The position numbers were made by a program, and so were the translations under genes. The notes under the pieces are model-generated. The model was not told the DNA's origin and did no database searches. It saw only the letters and a program-made list of their open reading frames with translations. A DNA stretch of 32,951 nt from RGIG8700 sp964568815. GTDB taxonomy: Bacteria; Bacillota; Clostridia; RGIG6154. Below are positions 16,163 through 24,500 of the stretch, one piece after another. Numbering within the stretch: position 1 is the first letter of the stretch; each line of letters opens with the position of its first letter. The stretch covers positions 1 to 32,951 of the forward strand of contig CAZMRY010000008.1 in the NCBI GenBank assembly GCA_964568815.1. Direction: 5' to 3'.

Positions 16163-19100
16163 TTACAGTCTTTCAACACCGAGTGTAAGACTCTTGCCAT
16201 TAATATTCCATTCTTTTGTATATCCGCCATTGCCTGCTTCAAGAATATCTGCAAGAGTTTCGCCTTTGATTTCTTCGGCATTGTTTTTAACAATATCTGC
16301 AATTTCAGAAGCTTCGTCAAAGTAAATCTTAATGTGATTCTGAACTTCAAAGTCTGCTTCCTTACGCATTGTCTGAATTTTGCTTATTATTTCTCTTACA
16401 AAGCCTTCTTCAATAAGAGCATCGTTAAGGTTTGTATCAAGTACAACAGTAACATCCTTTTCGTCCTGAGCAACCATTCCCTCTTTCTGCATTGTTTCAA
16501 CCAAGATGTCTGCTTCTTCAAGGATAACTTCGCTGCCGTCAATATCAAACTTGAATGTTCCTGTTTCTTTAAGCTCTTTCATTGCAGCCGATGTATCACA
16601 GGATGCGAGGAATGCGCTTATCTTTCCTAATACTTTACCGTATTTAGGACCAAGTGTTCTGAGCTGTGGCTTAAATTTATAGCCGATAAATGCTGATACA
16701 TCTTCAGCAAATTCAAGACCTTTAACATTAAGCTCTTCAAGAACAATGCTTTCATATCCTTCTTCAAGTTTCTGTGGTGCTTTATAGTATACTGTTGAAA
16801 GTGGCTGTCTGTTCTTAACATTTGCTGTGTTTCTTGCAGCTCTGCCGGCAACAACAACATTTAAAACAGTATTCATATTTTCTTCAAGCTTTTTGTCAAT
16901 ATATTCTTCGCAAACTACCGGGAAGTCACAGAAATGAATACTTTCAGGTGCGTTTTTATCATTTGTTCTTACTAAGTTCTGATAGATTTCTTCAGTCATA
17001 AACGGAACAAACGGTGCAGAAAGCTTTGAAAGCTCTAAGAGCACTGTGTAAAGTGTCATATAAGCATTAATCTTATCCTGCGGCATATCCTTCTGCCAGA
17101 ATCTTTCACGGCATCTTCTTACATACCAGTTAGAAAGCTCGTCTGTGAAATTCTGAATATTTCTTGATGCTTCTGTAATTTTGTAGTTTTCAAGGTCGCT
17201 GTCAACACTCTTAATAAGAGAATTGAGCTTTGATAAAATCCATTTATCCATAACAGGAAGCTTGTCATATTCAAGCTTATACTGTGTTGGGTTGAATTCA
17301 TCAATATCTGCATAAAGAATGTAGAATGCGTATGTGTTCCAGAGAGTACCCATAAACTTACGCTGACATTCATTTACTGCATCTGAATGGAATCTGTTAG
17401 GAATCCAAGGTGCACTTGTTGAATAGAAGTACCATCTTACAGCATCGGCACCCTGATTGTTAAGAACATCCCAAGGGTCTACAACATTGCCTTTATGCTT
17501 ACTCATTTTCTGTCCGTCTTTATCCTGAACATGACCAAGTACAATAACATTTTTGTATGGTGACTTATCAAAAATAAGTGTTGAAATAGCCATTAATGTG
17601 TAGAACCAGCCTCTTGTCTGGTCAATAGCCTCACTGATAAAGTCTGCAGGGAAATTTTCATCAAATATGTCTTTATTTTCAAATGGATAGTGCCACTGTG
17701 CAAATGGCATTGAGCCTGAGTCGAACCAGCAGTCAATAACCTCAGGAACTCTCTTCATCTGACCGCCACATTCAGGACATTTGATAAATACATTGTCAAT
17801 GTACGGTCTGTGGAGTTCAATGTTATCAGGGCAATTGTCGCTCATACTCTTTAATTCTTCGATACTGCCGATTGTGTGTCTTTTGCCACATTCACATTCC
17901 CAGATTGGGAGCGGAGTACCCCAGTATCTTTCTCTTGAAAGACCCCAGTCAATAACATTTTCAAGGAAGTTACCAAATCTTCCGTCCTTGATATTATCAG
18001 GCATCCAGTTAACTGTTGCATTGTTTTTAAGAAGCTGGTCTCTTACCTTTGTCATGCTGATGAACCATGATTCTCTTGCATAATAGATAAGCGGTGTATC
18101 ACATCTCCAGCAGAATGGGTATGAGTGAGTAAATTTCTGTGCTCTGAACAGGAGTCCTCTTTCTTCAAGGTCTGCTATTACAACAGGGTCTGCATCTTTA
18201 ACAAACAAGCCTTCAAGCTTACCTGTTCCTTCAACGCATTTACCTTCTGTGTTAACAAGCTTAACAAATGGAAGGTCGTTATCTCTGCCTACTCTTGCGT
18301 CATCTTCACCAAAAGACGGTGCACAATGAACGATACCTGTACCGTCTGTTGTTGTAACATAGCTGTCAGCAACGATATAATAACATTCCTGTTTTGGCTG
18401 TGCATAATCAAAGAGAGGTTCGTATTTTATGCCTTTAAGGTCAACTCCGATAAATTCTTCAACGATTTCAGCATCTTCACCGAAAACATTAGAAACAAGC
18501 TCTTTAGCAAGAATATAGAATTTATCTTCTGCTTTGATTTTAACATAAGTAACATCAGGGTTAACAACAAGGGCAACATTTGACGGAAGTGTCCAAGGTG
18601 TAGTTGTCCATGCAAGGAAATATTCATTTTCCTTATCCTTGATTTTAAAGTTTACAAATACTGATGTTTCTTCAACATCTTTATAGCCCTGTGCAACTTC
18701 GTGGCTTGAAAGTGCAGTTCCGCATCTTGGGCAGTATGGAACGATTTTATGACCTTTGTATAAAAGTCCTTTGTCCCAAATCTGCTTAAGAGCCCACCAC
18801 ACTGATTCGATGTAATCATTATGGTATGTAACATAAGGATTTTCCATATCAGCCCAGAAACCAACACGGTCACTCATTTCTTTCCATAAGCCTTCATATT
18901 TCCATACGCTCTTTTTACATTCTTCAACAAAAGGTTCAACACCGTATTTTTCAATCTGAGGCTTACCGTCAATACCTAAAAGCTTTTCAACTTCAAGCTC
19001 AACAGGAAGACCGTGAGTATCCCAACCGGCTTTCCTTAAAACCTTATAACCTTTCATTGTTTTATATCTTGGAACTATGTCCTTCATAACTCTTGTTAAG

Positions 19101-19270
19101 ATATGACCGATATGCGGTTTGCCGTTAGCTGTAGGCGGGCCGTCAAAGAAAGTGAAAACAGGGCCATCCTGTCTTGTACTTCTTTCAAAAACTTTATTTT
19201 CATTCCAGAATTTGATGGTTTCAAGCTCTCTTTCCTTGAAATTCAAATCCGTAGAAACCTTCTTGTACAT
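16163..19270 (-). CDS. ileS: Isoleucine--tRNA ligase (IleRS2-like)
   Basis: 1035 residues, class I aminoacyl-tRNA synthetase charging tRNA-Ile. The HIGH motif is residues 53-56 and the KMSKS loop reads K588-M-S-K-H592. The inserted editing domain contains the LAWTTTPWTLPSNVAL signature. Two Cys pairs (CPRCGTALSSHE, CWRCDTPLIYYA) sit around it. The C terminus ends at VERL without the four-Cys zinc finger of E. coli-type IleRS, which suggests the type-2 lineage. The start is ATG 19270, with GGAGG 8 bases upstream. An upstream in-frame ATG at 19324 is rejected because the promoter lies between the two. There is no T-box leader: only about 100 bases separate the gene from the preceding terminator. 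Confidence 0.96.
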   Translation of the reverse strand: MYKKVSTDLNFKERELETIKFWNENKVFERSTRQDGPVFTFFDGPPTANGKPHIGHILTRVMKDIVPRYKTMKGYKVLRKAGWDTHGLPVELEVEKLLGIDGKPQIEKYGVEPFVEECKKSVWKYEGLWKEMSDRVGFWADMENPYVTYHNDYIESVWWALKQIWDKGLLYKGHKIVPYCPRCGTALSSHEVAQGYKDVEETSVFVNFKIKDKENEYFLAWTTTPWTLPSNVALVVNPDVTYVKIKAEDKFYILAKELVSNVFGEDAEIVEEFIGVDLKGIKYEPLFDYAQPKQECYYIVADSYVTTTDGTGIVHCAPSFGEDDARVGRDNDLPFVKLVNTEGKCVEGTGKLEGLFVKDADPVVIADLEERGLLFRAQKFTHSYPFCWRCDTPLIYYARESWFISMTKVRDQLLKNNATVNWMPDNIKDGRFGNFLENVIDWGLSRERYWGTPLPIWECECGKRHTIGSIEELKSMSDNCPDNIELHRPYIDNVFIKCPECGGQMKRVPEVIDCWFDSGSMPFAQWHYPFENKDIFDENFPADFISEAIDQTRGWFYTLMAISTLIFDKSPYKNVIVLGHVQDKDGQKMSKHKGNVVDPWDVLNNQGADAVRWYFYSTSAPWIPNRFHSDAVNECQRKFMGTLWNTYAFYILYADIDEFNPTQYKLEYDKLPVMDKWILSKLNSLIKSVDSDLENYKITEASRNIQNFTDELSNWYVRRCRERFWQKDMPQDKINAYMTLYTVLLELSKLSAPFVPFMTEEIYQNLVRTNDKNAPESIHFCDFPVVCEEYIDKKLEENMNTVLNVVVAGRAARNTANVKNRQPLSTVYYKAPQKLEEGYESIVLEELNVKGLEFAEDVSAFIGYKFKPQLRTLGPKYGKVLGKISAFLASCDTSAAMKELKETGTFKFDIDGSEVILEEADILVETMQKEGMVAQDEKDVTVVLDTNLNDALIEEGFVREIISKIQTMRKEADFEVQNHIKIYFDEASEIADIVKNNAEEIKGETLADILEAGNGGYTKEWNINGKSLTLGVERL

Positions 19271-19302
19271 TTCAAGTTCCTCCATTAAATCATATTTATA
19301 AT

Positions 19303-19331
19303 ATTTTACACTTTTTTTAGCCATTTGTAAA
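19303..19331 (-). promoter_or_regulatory. Predicted promoter of the ileS-polC operon
   Basis: Minus-strand TTTACA (19326-19331), 17-bp spacer, TAAAAT (19303-19308), just downstream of the intrinsic terminator of the SGNH hydrolase gene. The predicted start is about 25 bases before the ileS ATG. It may drive the eleven-gene run to polC, since no other strong promoter or terminator was seen inside it. Confidence 0.6.
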
Positions 19332-19340
19332 GTACTTTCA

Positions 19341-19369
19341 AAGAAAAAAACGGCAATTATTTGCCGTTT
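19341..19369 (-). terminator. Intrinsic terminator after the SGNH hydrolase gene
   Basis: Perfect 9-bp stem AAACGGCAA / TTGCCGTTT with the tetraloop ATAA, running into TTTTTTTCTT on the minus strand. It ends the carboxypeptidase-hydrolase unit just before the ileS promoter. Its 5' arm belongs to a 17-bp tandem duplication. Confidence 0.9.
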
Positions 19370-19386
19370 GCAATTATTTGCCGTTT
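19353..19386. repeat. 17-bp perfect tandem duplication across a stop codon
   Basis: The unit GCAATTATTTGCCGTTT (plus strand) occurs at 19353-19369 and again, abutting, at 19370-19386. The right copy encodes the last residues and stop codon of the SGNH hydrolase (NGK-stop). The left copy forms the 5' part of the terminator stem. It looks like a recent slippage or unequal-exchange duplication. Confidence 0.9.
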
Positions 19387-20348
19387 CTTATATTCTGTAT
19401 TTCGTTTACAAGGTTAATTGACATTTGTATATGTCCGAAGTCTGACGGATGAATCATATCATAGCAAAGATAAAGAGGATCATCCATAATTTTCTTTGGT
19501 GAAATATAGTTAATATGGTCATACTTTTCTGCAGTTTCTTTAACTATTTTATTGAATGCTTTGAATTTTTCATAACATTCATCTTTTTCATCAAGTGAAA
19601 ACCAGCAGTCATAAAGACCTGTTGCATAAATTTCTTTGTCTTTTGGCATAACGGAAAAAGCGTAATCTACCCTTTTTGTAAATTCTTCTTCAGTAATTTT
19701 ATCAAGCACATTTATCCCAAGTTCCATAAAAATCACATCAACATCAAGACCTGCAATATAATCCACACATTCTTTTTCCATTTCACAGGAACCTGCTAAA
19801 CCCTTGTTAAGTACATCCATTCCAAGAAGCTGACCTGCACGGTATCCATAAGAATTTCTGGCATCAATAGCCCAGCACCAATGAGTTATAGATGAACCGT
19901 ATAGAGCCATTTTCTTTTTCGGCACTTCATCCTTTTCCGGTGGGCGGACAAAAGTACCGTCAAGGGGCATCATATCATAAAATATAAGCTGGGTTTCATC
20001 ATCTGAAACAAATCTCCACACATCAGGCGAAAAATCTTTACATACCTTGTTATAAAGATACTGTCTGTCAGGATTTTTGATTGTAAGAGTTTTTTTGCCG
20101 TCAAGGTTAACCTTCATATAGGTTAAATCACCCTTCATAATATAAACAGTTCCGCCACCGAGAGTAATATTAAAGCACTCTGCATCAGTCACAAATCTGA
20201 TTTCACAACAAGTTGCACTATGTATAATCCTTGTCTGATCCCATTTTTTTGTTTTTCTTGCAATTTCAGGATACCTTACAAGCATTTGTCCCCCATCATA
20301 AGGAATGGTCTCTGCTGTGTTAAAAAATTCTATATTTCTGTAAATCAT
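19374..20348 (-). CDS. SGNH/GDSL-fold esterase, two-domain, CE2-like
   Basis: 324 residues without a signal peptide. An N-terminal beta-rich domain (about 1-140) is followed by an SGNH hydrolase domain. Block I is YGSSITHW (nucleophile probably S153), the glycine block is NKGLAGSC, block III is ELGIN (N213), and block V is DMIHP (D297, H300). This two-domain order resembles CE2-type carbohydrate deacetylases; the substrate cannot be read from sequence. With no secretion signal it would act in the cytoplasm, for example on imported acetylated sugars or an envelope precursor. The start is ATG 20348, with AGAGG 7 bases upstream; an earlier in-frame start at 20372 overlaps the -10 element. A strong promoter of its own lies in the end of the carboxypeptidase gene. 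Confidence 0.88.
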   Translation of the reverse strand: MIYRNIEFFNTAETIPYDGGQMLVRYPEIARKTKKWDQTRIIHSATCCEIRFVTDAECFNITLGGGTVYIMKGDLTYMKVNLDGKKTLTIKNPDRQYLYNKVCKDFSPDVWRFVSDDETQLIFYDMMPLDGTFVRPPEKDEVPKKKMALYGSSITHWCWAIDARNSYGYRAGQLLGMDVLNKGLAGSCEMEKECVDYIAGLDVDVIFMELGINVLDKITEEEFTKRVDYAFSVMPKDKEIYATGLYDCWFSLDEKDECYEKFKAFNKIVKETAEKYDHINYISPKKIMDDPLYLCYDMIHPSDFGHIQMSINLVNEIQNIRNGK

Positions 20349-20370
20349 ATCATTTCCTCTTTTCCTTAGC

Positions 20371-20399
20371 ATTATAGCATATTGCTATGCTAATGTCAA
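20371..20399 (-). promoter_or_regulatory. Consensus sigma-A promoter of the SGNH hydrolase gene
   Basis: Minus-strand TTGACA (20394-20399), exactly 17 bp, TATAAT (20371-20376), a perfect match to the vegetative consensus. The -35 and part of the spacer lie within the last codons of the upstream carboxypeptidase. An imperfect inverted repeat with arms TTAGCAT (20387-20393) and ATGCTAA (20366-20372), plus inner AGCA/TGCT, covers the spacer and -10 and could be an operator. Confidence 0.8.
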
Positions 20400-21479
20400 T
20401 CTGATAATATTCAATAATTCGTATTTAAATTTACTTAAATAATCAACATCAATTTTTTCTTTTGCATACATATTCACTGTCTTTATCACTTTTCCGTTAA
20501 AAGATACTTCTGCAGTTCCGATAAGCTGGTTGATTTCTATTGGTGCATATATTTTTTCAGGCAAAAAATATTTTATTTCAAATTTATCATCTTTCATTAC
20601 TGGTATGAATAATTCTTCATCAGGATATAAAGCAACCGCTTGTTTTTTACCAAATAAAACTGCTATATTTTCGTTATCAATTTCTATCTTTTTATTTTCT
20701 AAAGATGAAAAGCCAAAATCAAGAAGTTTTGTGTGATCCTGCCAGTCATTTGGTGCGTTAAGTGTTACACAAATGAGCGAAACACCATTTCTTTCCGCTG
20801 AAGAAACAAGACACCTGCCGTCTTTTTTTGTGAAACCTGTTTTAATGCCGTTTGCACCTTCGTACATTCTTAAAAGCTTATTATGATTTTTAAGAGTTCT
20901 TCCCCATTGATGGTCTTCCCATGGAATAACCTTTTCCTTTGTTGAAACTATCTTCCTGAAATGTTCATTTTTCATAGCATAGCCTGCAATCTTTGCCAAA
21001 TCATATGCAGTAGTAAAATGCCCCTCTTCGTCAAGTCCGCTTGGATTTTTAAGAGCTGTGTTTGTTACACCAGCTTTTATTACAGTTTCATTCATCAGCT
21101 TTATAAAATCATTATATCCTTTGTGGTCTGCTATTGCAATTGCAGCATCATTTCCTGATGACAACATAAGTCCGTATAACAAATTTTCAAGTGTTTGTTT
21201 TTCCCCTTCTTCAAGCCAGATTGAAGAACCTTCAACATCTGCAGCCTTTTTGCTTGTTGTAACTATGTCTTCTACATTCATATTTTCTATGGCTGTAATT
21301 GCCGTAATAATTTTTGTCGTGCTTGCCATAGGCAATTTTTCATAAGCATTTTTTTCAAAAACTATTCGTTTGGTAATCGGCTCATAAAGTATTGCAGATT
21401 TTGCAGATATTTCAAAAGCATTTACCTTTAATCCCATATTTAAAATAAGAACAATAATACATATAATCCTTTTTAACAA
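20385..21479 (-). CDS. D-alanyl-D-alanine carboxypeptidase (second DacF/PBP5-type paralogue)
   Basis: 364 residues, S11 serine peptidase family. Signal peptide residues 1-21 (LKRIICIIVLILNMGLKVNA). Catalytic motifs: S53-T-T-K56, SGN at 108-110, KTG at 213-215. A beta-rich C-terminal domain (about 250-364) and a final amphipathic segment (FKYELLNIIRLTLA) could anchor it to the membrane. I chose TTG 21479 because GGCGGTGAT, one mismatch from a perfect anti-16S match, lies just upstream; ATG 21494 and earlier starts lack ribosome sites and fall in the terminator of the preceding gene. The start region aligns with that of the dacF gene at the left edge, suggesting paralogy. Confidence 0.92.
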   Translation of the reverse strand: MLKRIICIIVLILNMGLKVNAFEISAKSAILYEPITKRIVFEKNAYEKLPMASTTKIITAITAIENMNVEDIVTTSKKAADVEGSSIWLEEGEKQTLENLLYGLMLSSGNDAAIAIADHKGYNDFIKLMNETVIKAGVTNTALKNPSGLDEEGHFTTAYDLAKIAGYAMKNEHFRKIVSTKEKVIPWEDHQWGRTLKNHNKLLRMYEGANGIKTGFTKKDGRCLVSSAERNGVSLICVTLNAPNDWQDHTKLLDFGFSSLENKKIEIDNENIAVLFGKKQAVALYPDEELFIPVMKDDKFEIKYFLPEKIYAPIEINQLIGTAEVSFNGKVIKTVNMYAKEKIDVDYLSKFKYELLNIIRLTLA

Positions 21480-21510
21480 AAAATCACCGCCCATACAGTT
21501 TATGGGCGGC
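21480..21510 (-). terminator. Intrinsic terminator after the deacetylase gene, overlapping the next gene's leader
   Basis: Perfect 9-bp stem CCGCCCATA / TATGGGCGG (21487-21509) with a 5-base loop, followed on the minus strand by TGATTTTTTG. The 3' arm is also the ribosome site of the carboxypeptidase gene, and its TTG start lies in the T-tract. Termination or hairpin folding would therefore reduce carboxypeptidase expression. A near-identical hairpin follows pflA. Confidence 0.75.
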
Positions 21511-21538
21511 GAATACATAATATTACATAACAAAGATT

Positions 21539-24500
21539 TTAATATTTACCTGATATTTCAATACAGTTGCCTGTTACATCAGCATTCACATAAATATATC
21601 CATTCTTTATTTCAACCTGAATTTCTTTGCCGTCCTGAACTGCTCTTGCATTTTCCCAATCTGACGGTTTTTTCACTTTAACCGTAAGAGGGAAATTGAA
21701 AATTTCTTCATCAAGTGTGTGTTTTACACTTACTGTTATTTTATTTCCTGAAGAAATAATATTAAGTTTGGCATTTTGTTTTTCTCTTAAATATTGAGTT
21801 GCCTCTGTAAAGGTTGCACACCATACTTTATCTGAAAGGGACTTAACATATGCCATATGTTCTTCACATACACCTTTTCTTATGCTGTATTCATGTCCGC
21901 TTGTTACCTCAGCATCATCATCAATAACACCGTGCCACAATTCAATAAACCAATTGTTTCCGTTTGTATTGCTGATAGCTTTATCAACCTGTTCATTAAA
22001 CTCAGATAATGTTTTATAAGGTGTTGCAGTAAATGACGGCAATGTATACCACTGTGTTTCATCAGGGTTTACAGGGCTTATAAATCCGCTTGCATTTCCT
22101 CCTGCCGACCTTCCCGCATAATGCAAATCATTAGTTACATCAATTACCATGTCATTTGACTTTCCGTTTGGATAAGAGAAGGTTAATATATTTTGTTCAG
22201 GGAACCAATTTTTGAGCTGTTTATATGCACCGTTTATCTGCTCATCAACCTCATCTCTTGTTGCAAGCTCTGTATAGATTGAATGCTTTGTACCATGGTT
22301 TCCCAAATCAAAATTACCCTGAGCAAAAAGCTCCTGCCATTTCTTTACTGTATTCTCTACACCCTCAGAGCTGCTTGTAATAGGAGTTGTGTGCATTACC
22401 GCAGTACCCTTCACACCGTATTTCTCAAACTTCTCGTTATAAAACACTGCGGCATCATATTTTGAATCATCGAAAGTAAATGTAACTATCGCCTGTTTAT
22501 CGTCGTAAATTTCAGCTATTTTTGCTTCGGCTTCTTTTCTTTCGATAATATAACCATCAATTTCAACCGCTGCAACATCTGGATTTATATTAACATTAAA
22601 TTTAATATTTTCAGTTGATGTAGTCTGTTCATACTTGTTAATCTGTGCATCGCTTTCACCGACAGTTGAAACTGTTATAACTTCACCTGATTTATATGGC
22701 TTGAACTCAATTTCTGCAACACCGTTATATGTTGCATCTGTAACGCTTTGCGGAATATACCACATGCCTTTTTCCGTTTCGTATATCCACATACCGTCAA
22801 CAAATGAAAGCCCTGCCGTTATAGCTATATCAACAGAGTTTGCAAGAGGCATTAAGTTTCCCAAGTCTTTCCACATAAATGCTTTTGCATATGCGGTATT
22901 TTCAGGAATATTTTCTGATATGAACTCTGTTGTGATTTCTTCTGAAGCAGTTGACATATAGCTTTCACAATCTATTGAAATCATATTGTAATTTTTATCA
23001 TAATAGCCTACTGCAAGCATATATGGCTTTCCTGCATCTCTTGCTGCATTGTTTATCTGCGCCGTTACCAGTACAGTATTTCCCTTTTGTTCTGCACCTA
23101 AAGTACCTTCAAGATTAATAGTCTGCTTAAAGGCTTCAAAATAATTTCTTGCAGATTGTGAAATATCTGTATATTTTACTTTTACTCCGTCAATATATTT
23201 ATCAATAAGCTTATAAACTTTTTCAATATCCTCAATAGAATTTACCAAAAGCATTTCTCTTTCAATTATTTCTATTTTTTCTGCAGCAGGCTCGTTAAAT
23301 GCTGTTATTGCCATAACAGAACTGTAATTTATAACACTTCTTCCGCCCAGAATGAAATAAAAATTGTCATTATCCCCATTAACAGGCTTAATAGGAATAT
23401 ATCCTGCTCCTGCATAATATGTACTACTGCCTATGGTTGTTTTTGCATCAAGAACTGTACTGTCAAAATAATTTGCAAGTTCTGTATTTAATGACAACTC
23501 AAGCTCTGCAGCTTTTTTTGTTCCCGCGCCTGTTGTGTTGCCGTAAAAGGTTATACTTTCAAGGGCATTAATTCCCATTTCATCAATATCAAGCACGAAT
23601 TCTCTTGAATAACCATCTCTTAATGCAGACTGTCTGTTAAAATAGTTGTTAGGATAAATCTGCATCGTTTTTGTTGGAGTTCCTATTATAACATTTTCCG
23701 AATTAAATTTAACATCATTAAAGTTTGCACTTTCTGCAGTTAATGTTTTTCCGAGAACACTGTTTATTTCTTCAAAACCTGCTTTTCCGTTTTCTGCCAC
23801 ATAGCTTTCAAGCTCTGCTTTTGAAACCTTTGTTATAAGAGAGCTTGCATCGTTGCCGATATTATCATAAACAACATATAAATACACTGTTTTTTCCACA
23901 TCAGCATTGTTTTCATTCTTTCCCTTTATCACAACCTTTAAGCCATTGCCGTTTGTTCCTGATTCAATACATCCTGAATGAAGGAGAAGGGCAAGCTTTT
24001 CAGTTTTAAGAGAATTAAATGTGATTGTATTTACATCATTTGTTAAGCATACTGCATTATTAACAGTTTTTCCTGCCATAGGTATTCCGTCAAATCTGTA
24101 GTCAATCCCTGAGGTTGCTGTATAAATACCGCTTATTGAATCAGCTGACACCTCTGTATTCTTCAATGATGTAATAAACGCATCAGCTGAATCATTTACA
24201 TATAAATAACCTTTATATCCAAATGTTCTTTTGCCTGTGCATAACAAGGCATCGTAAACTGTTTTATCCGCTGAATATGTATCTCCATAGGTTACAATGT
24301 TATCAGCAGTAAATTGAGAGCTTATGTCAATTGGATAAATTTCTCTCAACTGAAGATTTTCTAATCTTTCCGCTTCACCTTTATTGTTATCTATTTTCTG
24401 CTGAATATCATCAAACAAACCGTAATTCTTTATATAACTGCTATCAAGCAAGCTGTTTGCACTTAAAAGAGCATCCACTTTTGTCTTTAATGCATCAAAT

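Noticed and set aside
19271..19324. An 18-residue N-terminal extension of IleS starting at 19324.
   Set aside because: It has no ribosome site and overlaps the predicted promoter, whereas ATG 19270 has GGAGG at 8 bases and matches the family N terminus.
19271..19373. A T-box leader in front of ileS was expected from Firmicutes practice.
   Set aside because: Only about 100 bases are available, filled by a terminator and a TTTACA-17-TAAAAT promoter; no T-box core sequence is present.
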